Of a DNA stretch of 9,074 nt, positions 1 to 4,948 are shown in pieces. Under the pieces are notes generated by a model. It did no database searches. It saw nothing but the letters and a program-made list of their open reading frames with translations, and was not told the DNA's origin. The stretch's first letter is position 1, and every line of letters begins with the position of its first letter. The translations under genes were made by a program, and so were the position numbers. The DNA comes from Syntrophomonadaceae bacterium. Its GTDB lineage: Bacteria > Bacillota > Syntrophomonadia > Syntrophomonadales > Syntrophomonadaceae. The DNA is taken from positions 1-9,074 of the forward strand of contig JAISDD010000184.1 in the NCBI GenBank assembly GCA_031265005.1, given 5' to 3'.

Positions 1-17
1 ACAAGTGCTTTAGCGAA

Positions 18-29
18 AAAAGTCGTCAA
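18..29. repeat. 12-bp direct repeat, left copy
   Basis: AAAAGTCGTCAA occurs here and again at 800-811 in the same orientation. The two copies bracket the XRE regulator and the small membrane ORF. The match is short and could be chance. Nothing else is seen in bases 1-78. Confidence 0.3.
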
Positions 30-78
30 ACTTTTTAAATCCATATGCTGGGAAAATACTATATATTAAAACAAATTA

Positions 79-402
79 CTATTCCCGGCTTTTGATTACT
101 GCCTTTATTAATTCAATAATCAGCCTTGTATCTTTCTCATCACATTGCTGCAGCAAAAGAGCGATCTCTTCATTTAAATATTCTTTAGAATTAAAAAACG
201 AATCATATAATAAGAAATCCGGTGTTACTTGTAAAGCGTCGCTGATTCTTATTAGCGCGTCTATGCTCATTTTAGAAGCGCCGGTTTCAATATGGCTGAT
301 GTGAACAGTTGAAAGGCCAACTTTTTCAGCTAAATTATTTTGATTTAAATTAAGTTTTAAACGCGCTTTTTTTACGCGGCTACCTAATTTTTTATAATCC
401 AT
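79..402 (-). CDS. XRE-family HTH transcriptional regulator, 107 aa
   Basis: This is a Cro/CI-type DNA-binding protein that probably acts as a repressor. Residues about 6-60 form the five-helix HTH_3 domain, with the recognition region around QNNLAEKVGLSTVHISHIETG and the usual following segment ISDALQVTPDFLLY. The remaining 45 residues are charged and helical (LLLQQCDEKDTRLIIELIKAV), likely for dimerisation. There is no peptidase or ligand domain. The ATG is preceded by a good ribosome site, AAGGTGAGG, about five bases upstream. The gene is divergent from the 29-residue peptide at 685, with a long AT-rich gap carrying dyad repeats that could be its own operator. The HTH assignment is secure. 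Whether it is a phage immunity repressor, a cassette regulator or a host gene cannot be told from this window. Confidence 0.9.
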   Translation of the reverse strand: MDYKKLGSRVKKARLKLNLNQNNLAEKVGLSTVHISHIETGASKMSIDALIRISDALQVTPDFLLYDSFFNSKEYLNEEIALLLQQCDEKDTRLIIELIKAVIKSRE

Positions 403-465
403 TCAACCTCACCTTTTATAATTAAAACGCATTTAAAAATAATATAAATAAACTAAAAAAACATA

Positions 466-532
466 TTGTTCTTTTATTTTATGTAAGTTAAAATGTTATT
501 ATTAAAAGAAACATTTTTATTATATGGAACAA
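466..532. promoter_or_regulatory. Nested dyad repeats upstream of the XRE gene (candidate operator)
   Basis: Perfect 8-bp arms AAAATGTT (490-497) and AACATTTT (510-517) lie 12 bp apart, and outer arms TTGTTC (466-471) and GAACAA (527-532) enclose them. The region is very AT-rich, which raises the chance of accidental symmetry. The position between two divergent genes fits an operator for the XRE protein at 79-402. The rest of the 403-684 gap shows no gene. Confidence 0.3.
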
Positions 533-623
533 ATTACATATTTTTGCTGTATAATTTCATAAAGGCAACTATATCTTGAGAAAATTGAACGCAAAACTAT
601 GCGCAATGTATATCAACAAAAAC

Positions 624-652
624 TTGACACTTTTCGCCGAAGTTATTTTTAT
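624..652 (+). promoter_or_regulatory. Candidate sigma-A promoter for the 29-aa ORF
   Basis: A perfect -35 TTGACA (624-629) is followed after 17 bp by a weak -10 TTTTAT (647-652). A better -10-like TATACT at 656-661 is too far from this -35. The promoter would give a leader of about 25 nt before the ribosome site at 671. Confidence 0.4.
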
Positions 653-684
653 GGATATACTAAACCATTTGGAGTGAACCGTTA

Positions 685-774
685 ATGAAAAAACCTTTTG
701 TTGTAACGATTGTCGTTATATTTACATTATGCGTTATTATATTTACAGGTTATTATTTAAATACAATCTCGTAG
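685..774 (+). CDS. Small single-pass membrane peptide, 29 aa (hypothetical)
   Basis: The reading frame starts with ATG after GGAGTG at 671-676 (8-base spacing) and encodes MKKPFVV, a run of about 16 hydrophobic residues (TIVVIFTLCVIIFTG), and a short tail YYLNTIS. Two lysines ahead of one hydrophobic helix suggest an inner-membrane peptide or a short exported signal peptide precursor. A TTGACA -35 sequence lies upstream. It is divergent from the XRE regulator at 79-402, an arrangement seen for small toxins and for secreted signalling peptides, but no conserved family is recognised and either role would be a guess. In such AT-rich DNA the hydrophobic composition may partly be chance. The ribosome site and promoter are the main reasons to list it. 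Confidence 0.45.
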   Translation: MKKPFVVTIVVIFTLCVIIFTGYYLNTIS

Positions 775-799
775 TTTGCCTTAGTCGTTCTCAGTGTGC

Positions 800-811
800 A
801 AAAGTCGTCAA
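800..811. repeat. 12-bp direct repeat, right copy
   Basis: This is the second copy of AAAAGTCGTCAA, matching 18-29. It lies just after the small membrane ORF and before the repeats at 856-897. It could mark the edge of an inserted segment or be accidental. Confidence 0.3.
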
Positions 812-855
812 TAATGGGATTTATTTATTTTAAGCTTTGCATAATAACACATTAA

Positions 856-897
856 TTGACCACAGTTTTCAAAAAAATGTGGTCAAAATGTGGTCAA
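856..897. repeat. Three copies of a 9-bp motif, TTGACCACA / TGTGGTCAA
   Basis: One copy reads TTGACCACA (856-864). Two copies of the reverse complement, TGTGGTCAA, follow at 878-886 and 889-897. The last two are 11 bp apart, about one helical turn, so both would face the same side of the DNA. The outer pair can form a hairpin with 9-bp arms, but no T-run follows, so an intrinsic terminator is not supported. It lies just past the 3' end of the small repressor gene. A protein-binding array or recombination-related site is possible. Confidence 0.5.
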
Positions 898-922
898 GGG
901 CTCTCGTACCTTTAGGGTATCC

Positions 923-1135
923 TCACACCTTCTCGCCCGTATCGCGCAGAGTAAACACCCCTTCAAAATCACAGTTAAGCGCTTCGGCAATCTCTCTGAT
1001 TTCTCGTTCAGCTAGATTGTCGCGCTTGAGTTTATTTGATAAATTTTGCGGTGTCATACCTAGTTTTTCAGCTAAAGCGTTATTCGTCATTTTTCTTTTA
1101 ATCAAAACTATTTTTACTTTTTCGCCCATACTCAA
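923..1135 (-). CDS. Small Cro/CI-type HTH regulator, about 70 aa
   Basis: This is a compact DNA-binding protein consisting almost wholly of one HTH domain: GEKVKIVLIKRKMTNNALAE, then KLGMTPQNLSNKLKRDN as the turn and recognition helix, then AEREIREIAEALNCDFEGVF. This form is common in phages and conjugative elements. The start is uncertain. The Shine-Dalgarno-like GGGGTGAT (1147-1140) is spaced four bases from a TTG at 1135, chosen here. An ATG at 1129 is the main alternative, and GTG 1144 and ATG 1141 overlap the ribosome site. It is divergent from the 112-aa gene and recombinase, with operator-like repeats between them, so it most likely represses that promoter and its own. It is the best candidate for the lysogeny switch of this element. 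Confidence 0.88.
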   Translation of the reverse strand: MSMGEKVKIVLIKRKMTNNALAEKLGMTPQNLSNKLKRDNLAEREIREIAEALNCDFEGVFTLRDTGEKV

Positions 1136-1157
1136 ATGCATCACCCCATCTATTTCA

Positions 1158-1185
1158 TTATTACACTTTAAATTTTACAAATCAA
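1158..1185 (-). promoter_or_regulatory. Leftward promoter for the small regulator
   Basis: On the minus strand, -35 TTGATT (1185-1180) and -10 TAATAA (1163-1158) are 16 bp apart. Transcription would begin near 1151, leaving a very short leader before the start codon. The promoter overlaps the operator-like repeats, consistent with autoregulation. Confidence 0.5.
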
Positions 1186-1198
1186 CTTTAAAGTAAAA
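1161..1198. promoter_or_regulatory. Operator-like TTTAC/GTAAA repeats
   Basis: TTACACTTTAAATTTTAC (1161-1178) and AACTTTAAAGTAAAA (1184-1198, with the 10-bp palindrome ACTTTAAAGT at 1185-1194) share the elements of the palindrome at 1258-1283. They cover the leftward promoter. The likely ligand is the small Cro/CI protein encoded alongside (inference). Confidence 0.5.
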
Positions 1199-1226
1199 TT
1201 TTTTTCTGAAAAATTTATTTTTCTAC

Positions 1227-1254
1227 TTGACATATACATTTTACAGTTTATAAT
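1227..1254 (+). promoter_or_regulatory. Strong rightward sigma-A promoter for the 112-aa gene and recombinase
   Basis: Perfect consensus hexamers TTGACA (1227-1232) and TATAAT (1249-1254) are 16 bp apart. The predicted start of transcription lies inside the palindrome at 1258-1283, so a bound repressor would directly block it. Confidence 0.85.
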
Positions 1255-1257
1255 TTA

Positions 1258-1283
1258 ATTATAGTGTAATTTTACACTATAAT
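1258..1283. promoter_or_regulatory. Perfect 26-bp palindrome over the transcription start (operator)
   Basis: The arms ATTATAGTGTAA (1258-1269) and TTACACTATAAT (1272-1283) are perfect 12-bp inverted repeats separated by 2 bp. The site begins four bases after the -10 box of the strong rightward promoter. This is the classic place for a repressor operator. The core AGTGTAA/TTACACT is echoed at 1161-1167. Confidence 0.75.
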
Positions 1284-1323
1284 ATTACAAAATAAACTTG
1301 GCATAAAGAAAGGGGATCTGAAG

Positions 1324-1662
1324 ATGAAAAAAAATAAGCTTAGCGAAGATTTTAAAAGATTATGTGAAGTGCATGACAAAATAGTAGCGGAAAGAAAATT
1401 ATTCTGGGTAATACAAAACCCCATGAAGTATAAAGGGTCGTCATACTACACTCTTCCTGAATTATACGCGAGCTTTACTACTGAAGAAGAACGACAGAAA
1501 TTCTTAAACCATTTTGAAGGGCGCTTTGTCGTTCATGACGGCCCGCCTGACCATTTAGAGAAGTACAAATGTACAAATAGTGATTACTATGAAAGCATAG
1601 GCATTAGTCCAAATTGTGAAAGTTTCATTCCTGTACATCAAGAAATTTTGAATCTCTTATAA
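1324..1662 (+). CDS. Hypothetical protein, 112 aa, first gene of the recombinase operon
   Basis: No family is recognised. The protein is soluble and charged, with a helical lysine-rich start, a middle segment YTLPELYASFTTEEERQKFL suggesting helices, and a C-terminal half containing HDGPPDH and CTNSDYYESIG. There is no signal peptide, membrane segment or clear metal motif. The start is supported by AAAGAAAGGGG at 1305-1315, eight bases before the ATG, and by a consensus promoter with operator upstream. The recombinase starts 20 bases after its stop, so the two are almost certainly co-transcribed. That position would suit an accessory factor for recombination or a cargo gene, but this is only context. 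Its codons are more AT-rich than the recombinase that follows, hinting at separate origins. Confidence 0.75.
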   Translation: MKKNKLSEDFKRLCEVHDKIVAERKLFWVIQNPMKYKGSSYYTLPELYASFTTEEERQKFLNHFEGRFVVHDGPPDHLEKYKCTNSDYYESIGISPNCESFIPVHQEILNLL

Positions 1663-1682
1663 ATAAAGGAGCAAAAAAACTA

Positions 1683-2522
1683 ATGACAGAACCAAACACA
1701 GTAAAACGCGTGGCGCTGTACACCCGTGTTAGCACACGTGAGCAGGCGCAGGAAGGCTTCTCCCTGGAAGCGCAGGAGAGGACATTGCGTGAATACTGTA
1801 CTCTAAAAGGCTGGGAAATCGTCAGAACATACAGCGATAAAGGAAAAAGCGCAAAAGACATCAAGCGCCGCTCCGATATGCTGAGATTGCTTGAAGACGT
1901 CAAAAAGAAAGAATTTGATATAGTCCTGGTCTGGAAGCTTACCCGCGCTACTCGCAGCTTAACGGACTTGTGTAAAATATGTGAAGTCTTTGAAAAGTAC
2001 GGCGCAGGGCTTGTAAGCAGCACAGAAGCTTTTGATACTGTTACCTCGACAGGGCGAATGATACTACATATTTTAGGAGTGATCGCCCAATTCGAGCTTG
2101 AAGTCATATCTGAAAACGTCAAGTTAGGGCTGTCCGAACGCGTCATGCAAGGCTTGCCTACCATGACCTATACGTTGGGTTACGACCGCTGCGGCGAAGA
2201 CATTTCCATAAACCAAAAAGAGGCAAAAATCGTAGAATTCATCTACAGTTATTATCTGGAATGTCAGAACATCAGCGAAGTTTCCCGCTCCTGCATCGCA
2301 AAAGGATACCGGGGCAAGAGAGGCGGCGTATTGACCCCAAACAGCGTTACGGTTATCCTGACAAGCTTTTCCTATTGCGGTTACAATAGCTTTAATAGAC
2401 AGCCCTACAAAGGCCAGCATGAGGCGATCATAAGCGCTGAGACTTACAATCGCGTTCAGCAATTGCTAGACGCCAGATTGGGCCGCCGCAAGCGTATCTA
2501 CCCGCTCGTCCTTCTTCCGTAA
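1683..2522 (+). CDS. Serine recombinase, short form (279 aa, no zinc ribbon)
   Basis: This protein should cut and rejoin DNA through a serine-DNA intermediate. Residues about 8-150 are the resolvase/invertase catalytic domain: YTRVSTREQAQEGFSLEAQ with the nucleophile Ser17, KLTRATRSL (arginine motif, usually KLDRLSRN) and GRMILHILGVIAQFELEVIS leading into the long E helix. Residues about 163-262 match the Recombinase domain (GYD through HEAIISAETYNRVQQLL). Large serine integrases then continue with a Cys4 zinc ribbon and coiled coil to about 450-600 residues. Here the frame ends at IYPLVLLP, where the ribbon would begin. No other frame downstream supplies the missing part, so it is truncated or a naturally short type. 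AAGGAG at 1666-1671 supports the start. It may be the phage integrase or a decayed one. Confidence 0.92.
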   Translation: MTEPNTVKRVALYTRVSTREQAQEGFSLEAQERTLREYCTLKGWEIVRTYSDKGKSAKDIKRRSDMLRLLEDVKKKEFDIVLVWKLTRATRSLTDLCKICEVFEKYGAGLVSSTEAFDTVTSTGRMILHILGVIAQFELEVISENVKLGLSERVMQGLPTMTYTLGYDRCGEDISINQKEAKIVEFIYSYYLECQNISEVSRSCIAKGYRGKRGGVLTPNSVTVILTSFSYCGYNSFNRQPYKGQHEAIISAETYNRVQQLLDARLGRRKRIYPLVLLP

Positions 2523-2551
2523 TTGACATTTAAACAATATTTCTTTAAAAT
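2523..2551 (+). promoter_or_regulatory. Candidate rightward promoter just after the recombinase stop
   Basis: TTGACA (2523-2528) and TAAAAT (2546-2551) are separated by 17 bp, an 11 of 12 match to sigma-A consensus. No rightward gene follows; the transcript would run through the two GC-rich hairpins at 2584-2634. The stretch also holds an imperfect direct repeat, ATTTCTTTAAA (2539-2549) and ATTTCTTCAAA (2569-2579). The surrounding DNA is AT-rich, so chance is possible. Confidence 0.4.
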
Positions 2552-2583
2552 AAAATTGGTTATTCAAAATTTCTTCAAATGTT

Positions 2584-2600
2584 CCCCGCCGTCTGCGGGG
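2584..2600. other. GC-rich hairpin
   Basis: CCCCGC and GCGGGG pair around a five-base loop. It stands between the convergent recombinase and late operons. Without a T-run on either side it is not a standard terminator by itself, but it may reinforce the neighbouring one or belong to a small RNA from the promoter at 2523. Confidence 0.5.
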
Positions 2601-2607
2601 GTTGCAA

Positions 2608-2636
2608 CAAAAAGGGGCCGGATCACTCCGGCCCTT
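2608..2636 (-). terminator. Terminator of the leftward late operon
   Basis: Read on the minus strand, AAGGGCCGGA, the loop GTGA and TCCGGCCCC form a strong stem of at least 8 bp, followed by TTTTTG. It lies 22 bases past the stop of the 81-aa gene and closes the late transcript before it meets the convergent recombinase gene. On the plus strand the tail (TTAATCATTT) is poorer, so any bidirectional action would be weaker. Confidence 0.85.
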
Positions 2637-2658
2637 AATCATTTAATATTTATCTGCC

Positions 2659-2904
2659 CTAGCCTACTGCCTTATACAATGCCAGCAGCTTAGGATTTTG
2701 CTGCAAATCGTAAGGCTGTCCGTCCTTGCGGTTGCCTCCTATGTATGCCTCCGTCTCGCTGTACACCACCACAAACTGATCGCCTACCACCGGGTAATTC
2801 GAGAAACTTTCAAAATCCGTCTCCACCGTCTTGTGGTCTCCAGCTATTTCCTTCTTAGGTACAATCTTCAAAATCCCGTAACTATCTTTATATGCAAAAC
2901 CCAT
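2659..2904 (-). CDS. Hypothetical phage protein, 81 aa, downstream of the holin
   Basis: No family is recognised with confidence. The sequence has alternating hydrophobic strands (YGILKIVPKKEI, GDQFVVVYSETEAYIGG) and looks like a small soluble beta-rich protein. It has no membrane segment. AGAAGGGAG about ten bases before the ATG is a good ribosome site. It is the last gene of the late operon, 35 bases after the holin and followed by a strong terminator, so it is expressed with the lysis genes. A role at the end of infection is possible from position only. Confidence 0.7.
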   Translation of the reverse strand: MGFAYKDSYGILKIVPKKEIAGDHKTVETDFESFSNYPVVGDQFVVVYSETEAYIGGNRKDGQPYDLQQNPKLLALYKAVG

Positions 2905-2939
2905 CTTAAAAAAACTCCCTTCTAATTTAATTAATTTTC

Positions 2940-3191
2940 CTAATCCCTTCCAATGGATTGTTTCAGTTCTTTCAAATACTCGTCGGCCTTAATAGCCGCC
3001 CCGGTCACGCTATTATTCTTCCACCAAGCCGCGACCGCCGTACCAATAGTAATTCCTAACGCAAACAATTCTTCCGCCTGCTCGCTCGAAAACGGCAGCG
3101 GAGCCTTACCCAGCGCCGTCAGCACCTGATTAGTCAACGCCAGCACCAACACCACACTTCGAACCCAGGTTCCCTTAGCGATCATCTCCAT
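2940..3191 (-). CDS. Phage holin, SPP1 family
   Basis: Holins form lesions in the cytoplasmic membrane at a timed moment so that the endolysin reaches the wall. At 83 residues this has the SPP1-holin pattern: WVRSVVLVLALTNQVLTALGK as the first membrane helix, a short PLPFSSEQAEELF link, a second helix LGITIGTAVAAWWKNNS, and the charged tail KADEYLKELKQS. The first ATG is chosen because AGGGAGGTGAGAT precedes it directly at ideal spacing; the ATG two codons in is less well placed. The amidase it serves lies upstream, separated by the protease cassette and that cassette's terminator at 3215-3239. No promoter is seen between the terminator and this gene. Confidence 0.88.
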   Translation of the reverse strand: MEMIAKGTWVRSVVLVLALTNQVLTALGKAPLPFSSEQAEELFALGITIGTAVAAWWKNNSVTGAAIKADEYLKELKQSIGRD

Positions 3192-3214
3192 ATCTCACCT
3201 CCCTTCGATAGGCA

Positions 3215-3239
3215 CAAAAAAACCACCCTTTCAGGCGGT
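3215..3239 (-). terminator. Terminator closing the aspartic-protease cassette
   Basis: On the minus strand ACCGCC, the loop TGAAAG and GGTGGT form a 6-bp stem with one G-T wobble, followed by TTTTTTTG. The G-T pair works only in the leftward transcript, which supports that direction. It separates the cassette at 3286-4128 from the holin gene. Confidence 0.75.
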
Positions 3240-3285
3240 CTTGGTTTCAATAATTTTCAGTTATCAGGGGATATTTTTCAGTATC

Positions 3286-3831
3286 CTAATTTCTACCACA
3301 ACAATGCTTAAACTTCTTTCCGCTTCCACAAGCACATAGTGCATTTCTTTCTTGTTTCTGAAGCACTCTTAATGGGGTTTTGTAAGTGTTTTTAACGAAA
3401 TCTATACTACCCAATGAAGGAATTCTAAAACTAAACATCGTTTTACCGTTATAGTTCGATACTGCAAAATCTCCCATACCTATAATATCCATTCCAACTA
3501 ACACATCGCAATTATGAGGCACCGCTTGGGTAACACGCACCCGTTTAATTTCAACATGATTAGGTAAGAACAAATTGACATAAAATTGATCACAGTCCAT
3601 TTCTCCGCTCGGTGTATGAGCTTTTATAACTGACACCACACGCAAACCTAAATCTTTAACAACTTTAGGGGTGATAACCGTAGATGTAGCCCCAGTATCC
3701 CATATTGCTTGATATTCATAGATAGGCGTATCATCATGTGATACTGCTTGGACTCCGATAGGACCACATAGCATGTTAGCCAATCCTGAGTATATGCTTG
3801 TAAAAGCACGATCATACCTATTTGACGCCAT
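3286..3831 (-). CDS. Retropepsin-like aspartic protease with C-terminal SEC-C zinc motif
   Basis: This is a probable cytoplasmic peptidase. AIWDTGATSTVI places the catalytic DTGA motif at Asp45. The second conserved element of this fold, DVLVGMDIIGMGDF, lies at about residues 109-122. A single catalytic Asp triad in about 140 residues implies a retropepsin-type homodimer. The last 20 residues are a SEC-C motif, CACGSGKKFKHCC (Cys166, Cys168, Cys177, Cys178), which binds zinc and in SecA and other proteins mediates contacts with ribosomes or other proteins. There is no signal peptide. It follows the 76-aa gene by eight bases with only a weak ribosome site, suggesting translational coupling. 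Promoter and terminator flank the pair, and its base composition is more AT-rich than the amidase and holin around it. Not a structural phage gene; a defence, exclusion or host-modifying moron is inferred, substrate unknown. Confidence 0.85.
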   Translation of the reverse strand: MASNRYDRAFTSIYSGLANMLCGPIGVQAVSHDDTPIYEYQAIWDTGATSTVITPKVVKDLGLRVVSVIKAHTPSGEMDCDQFYVNLFLPNHVEIKRVRVTQAVPHNCDVLVGMDIIGMGDFAVSNYNGKTMFSFRIPSLGSIDFVKNTYKTPLRVLQKQERNALCACGSGKKFKHCCGRN

Positions 3832-3839
3832 AATAATAG

Positions 3840-4070
3840 TTAAACCAAAGAAACATTAAATTGGTAGGACTGCACCAATTTAGACGGTGAATCAACGCAC
3901 TCTTGAATTATAAAGCTTCCTAGTTCTTCTTTTCTAGACACATCATCGAAAGCATCATCAAAGGATTTATAAGTTCCTAAAACTTTTTTGTTCTTTATTG
4001 CTATAAAGCAATGTCCATATTCTTTATAAAAGACCTCTAAGTTTTCTTGAAAATACTTATAATCTTCCAT
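3840..4070 (-). CDS. Small conserved-looking partner of the aspartic protease, 76 aa
   Basis: The protein begins with an acidic and aromatic helix (MEDYKYFQENLEVFYKEYG), then a compact beta-alpha-beta core, FIAIKNKKVLGTYKSFDDAF, and GSFIIQECVD. The pattern 'is-exposed-to, I-K-N-x-K-V-x-G-x-Y-x-S-x-x-x-A' resembles small proteins of the DUF5678 kind encoded beside aspartyl proteases; this recollection is not checked. A strong ribosome site AGGGAGG (4085-4079) lies eight bases before the ATG, and a consensus-like promoter lies just upstream. As the first gene of a two-gene transcript with the protease, it may be its substrate, inhibitor or targeting subunit. No membrane segment or catalytic motif is seen. 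Confidence 0.8.
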   Translation of the reverse strand: MEDYKYFQENLEVFYKEYGHCFIAIKNKKVLGTYKSFDDAFDDVSRKEELGSFIIQECVDSPSKLVQSYQFNVSLV

Positions 4071-4098
4071 GAGTAACGCCTCCCTAATTCGTAAATAG

Positions 4099-4128
4099 AT
4101 TATACCTTTTTTAAATACTTAGCGTCAA
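4099..4128 (-). promoter_or_regulatory. Sigma-A promoter of the protease cassette
   Basis: On the minus strand TTGACG (4128-4123) and a perfect TATAAT (4104-4099) are 18 bp apart, 11 of 12 consensus positions. It gives the two-gene cassette its own expression independent of the late operon. The rest of the 4129-4231 gap shows only A/T-runs and no clear terminator for the amidase. Confidence 0.8.
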
Positions 4129-4231
4129 TAGATATAAAAGTGCAAATCAGTATAGGCATTTAAACAAAAAAATATTCTTTTTAAGGTGTTTTTTTACTTA
4201 ATTCGTCTTCTCCTTTCATCCAAAATTAATT

Positions 4232-4948
4232 TCAGTTATACAACCCCATTCGGTCATTGATCACCAGCACCCGCAGCATATCCCTACTTATGTCGATCTT
4301 CCCGTCATCTGGCACGGCCAGCAAGTCTTTGTCTATCAGCTTCTGAATTGTATCCCGCCCCCAATCTGCCGGCACATCCTCTATTTTTTCATACCTTACC
4401 ATATCGTCTTCTTCCTCCTTCCATTCTAATCCCAATCCTTTAAACAGCCCGCGCACGAGAGCCTGGCAATACTGCTCAAAATGTGCTTCCAGCATCTTCA
4501 CGTCAGCGGGATTATTAATAAACCCCATCTCCGCCAGCACCGCCCGCCCGCCGTTCGGCAGCGCTCCTAACTTTTGCACCTTTACCTTGCGGTCTATGGC
4601 CGGGGCCACTTTCAAAATCTCGCTCAGCACCGCTTGCGCTAAGCTCCGGTTGTTCTCCGTCTCAAACAGCACTTCCAGCCCTGTAGCTACGGCGACCGCC
4701 GAATTTAGGTGTATACTCAGCATAGCGCCGCAACCGGAAGCAATCTTACACCGTGCCGCCAAATCCAAGGCCTCCGTGCTGCCCAGCGAAACATCCGCGC
4801 TCCGCGTCAATACCGCCTCATGTCCCTGATCCGTCACGATCTGGGCCACCCTTAGCCCTAGCCGCAAAGTATAATCCTTCTCCCGGCGGACACCGCTCAC
4901 CGCTCCCGGATCCCAGCCCCCATGCCCTGGGTCAATACAAATCTTCAT
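4232..4948 (-). CDS. Endolysin: N-acetylmuramoyl-L-alanine amidase (Amidase_3)
   Basis: This zinc enzyme cuts the bond between N-acetylmuramic acid and L-alanine of peptidoglycan to lyse the cell. Residues 1-180 are the Amidase_3 fold: CIDPGHGGWDPGA (His9), Glu23 in RREKDY, SIHLN (His80) and the catalytic glutamate in AEMGFINN (Glu140). Residues about 186-238 (RYEKIEDVPADWGRDTIQKLI through DRMGLY) form the C-terminal segment common in clostridial and negativicute phage lysins, probably for wall binding. There is no signal peptide, so release needs the holin at 2940-3191. The start chosen is the ATG six bases after GGGAGGTGAT (4962-4953); the frame stays open to an earlier ATG at 4984, which would overlap the terminator at 4985-5008. 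That terminator lies immediately upstream and no promoter fits between, so expression must pass it. Confidence 0.93.
   Translation of the reverse strand: MKICIDPGHGGWDPGAVSGVRREKDYTLRLGLRVAQIVTDQGHEAVLTRSADVSLGSTEALDLAARCKIASGCGAMLSIHLNSAVAVATGLEVLFETENNRSLAQAVLSEILKVAPAIDRKVKVQKLGALPNGGRAVLAEMGFINNPADVKMLEAHFEQYCQALVRGLFKGLGLEWKEEEDDMVRYEKIEDVPADWGRDTIQKLIDKDLLAVPDDGKIDISRDMLRVLVINDRMGLYN

Noticed and set aside
550..555. TATAAT on the plus strand as a promoter for the 29-aa ORF
   Set aside because: The -35 position reads GGAACA, and the TTGACA at 624 is closer to the frame.
837..1196. 119-codon open frame on the plus strand
   Set aside because: It is antisense to the clear HTH gene at 923-1135, lacks a ribosome site, and reads through the 9-bp repeats and operators.
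1625..2462. Two open frames on the minus strand opposite the recombinase
   Set aside because: They mirror the well-supported serine recombinase and have low-complexity serine-rich translations with no ribosome site.
2523..2660. Frameshifted continuation of the recombinase (zinc ribbon and coiled coil)
   Set aside because: None of the three plus frames shows paired cysteines or a coiled-coil pattern before stops.
4141..4231. A/T-run stretch after the amidase as a terminator or gene
   Set aside because: Only A-run/T-run pairing with no GC stem, and no frame with a ribosome site.
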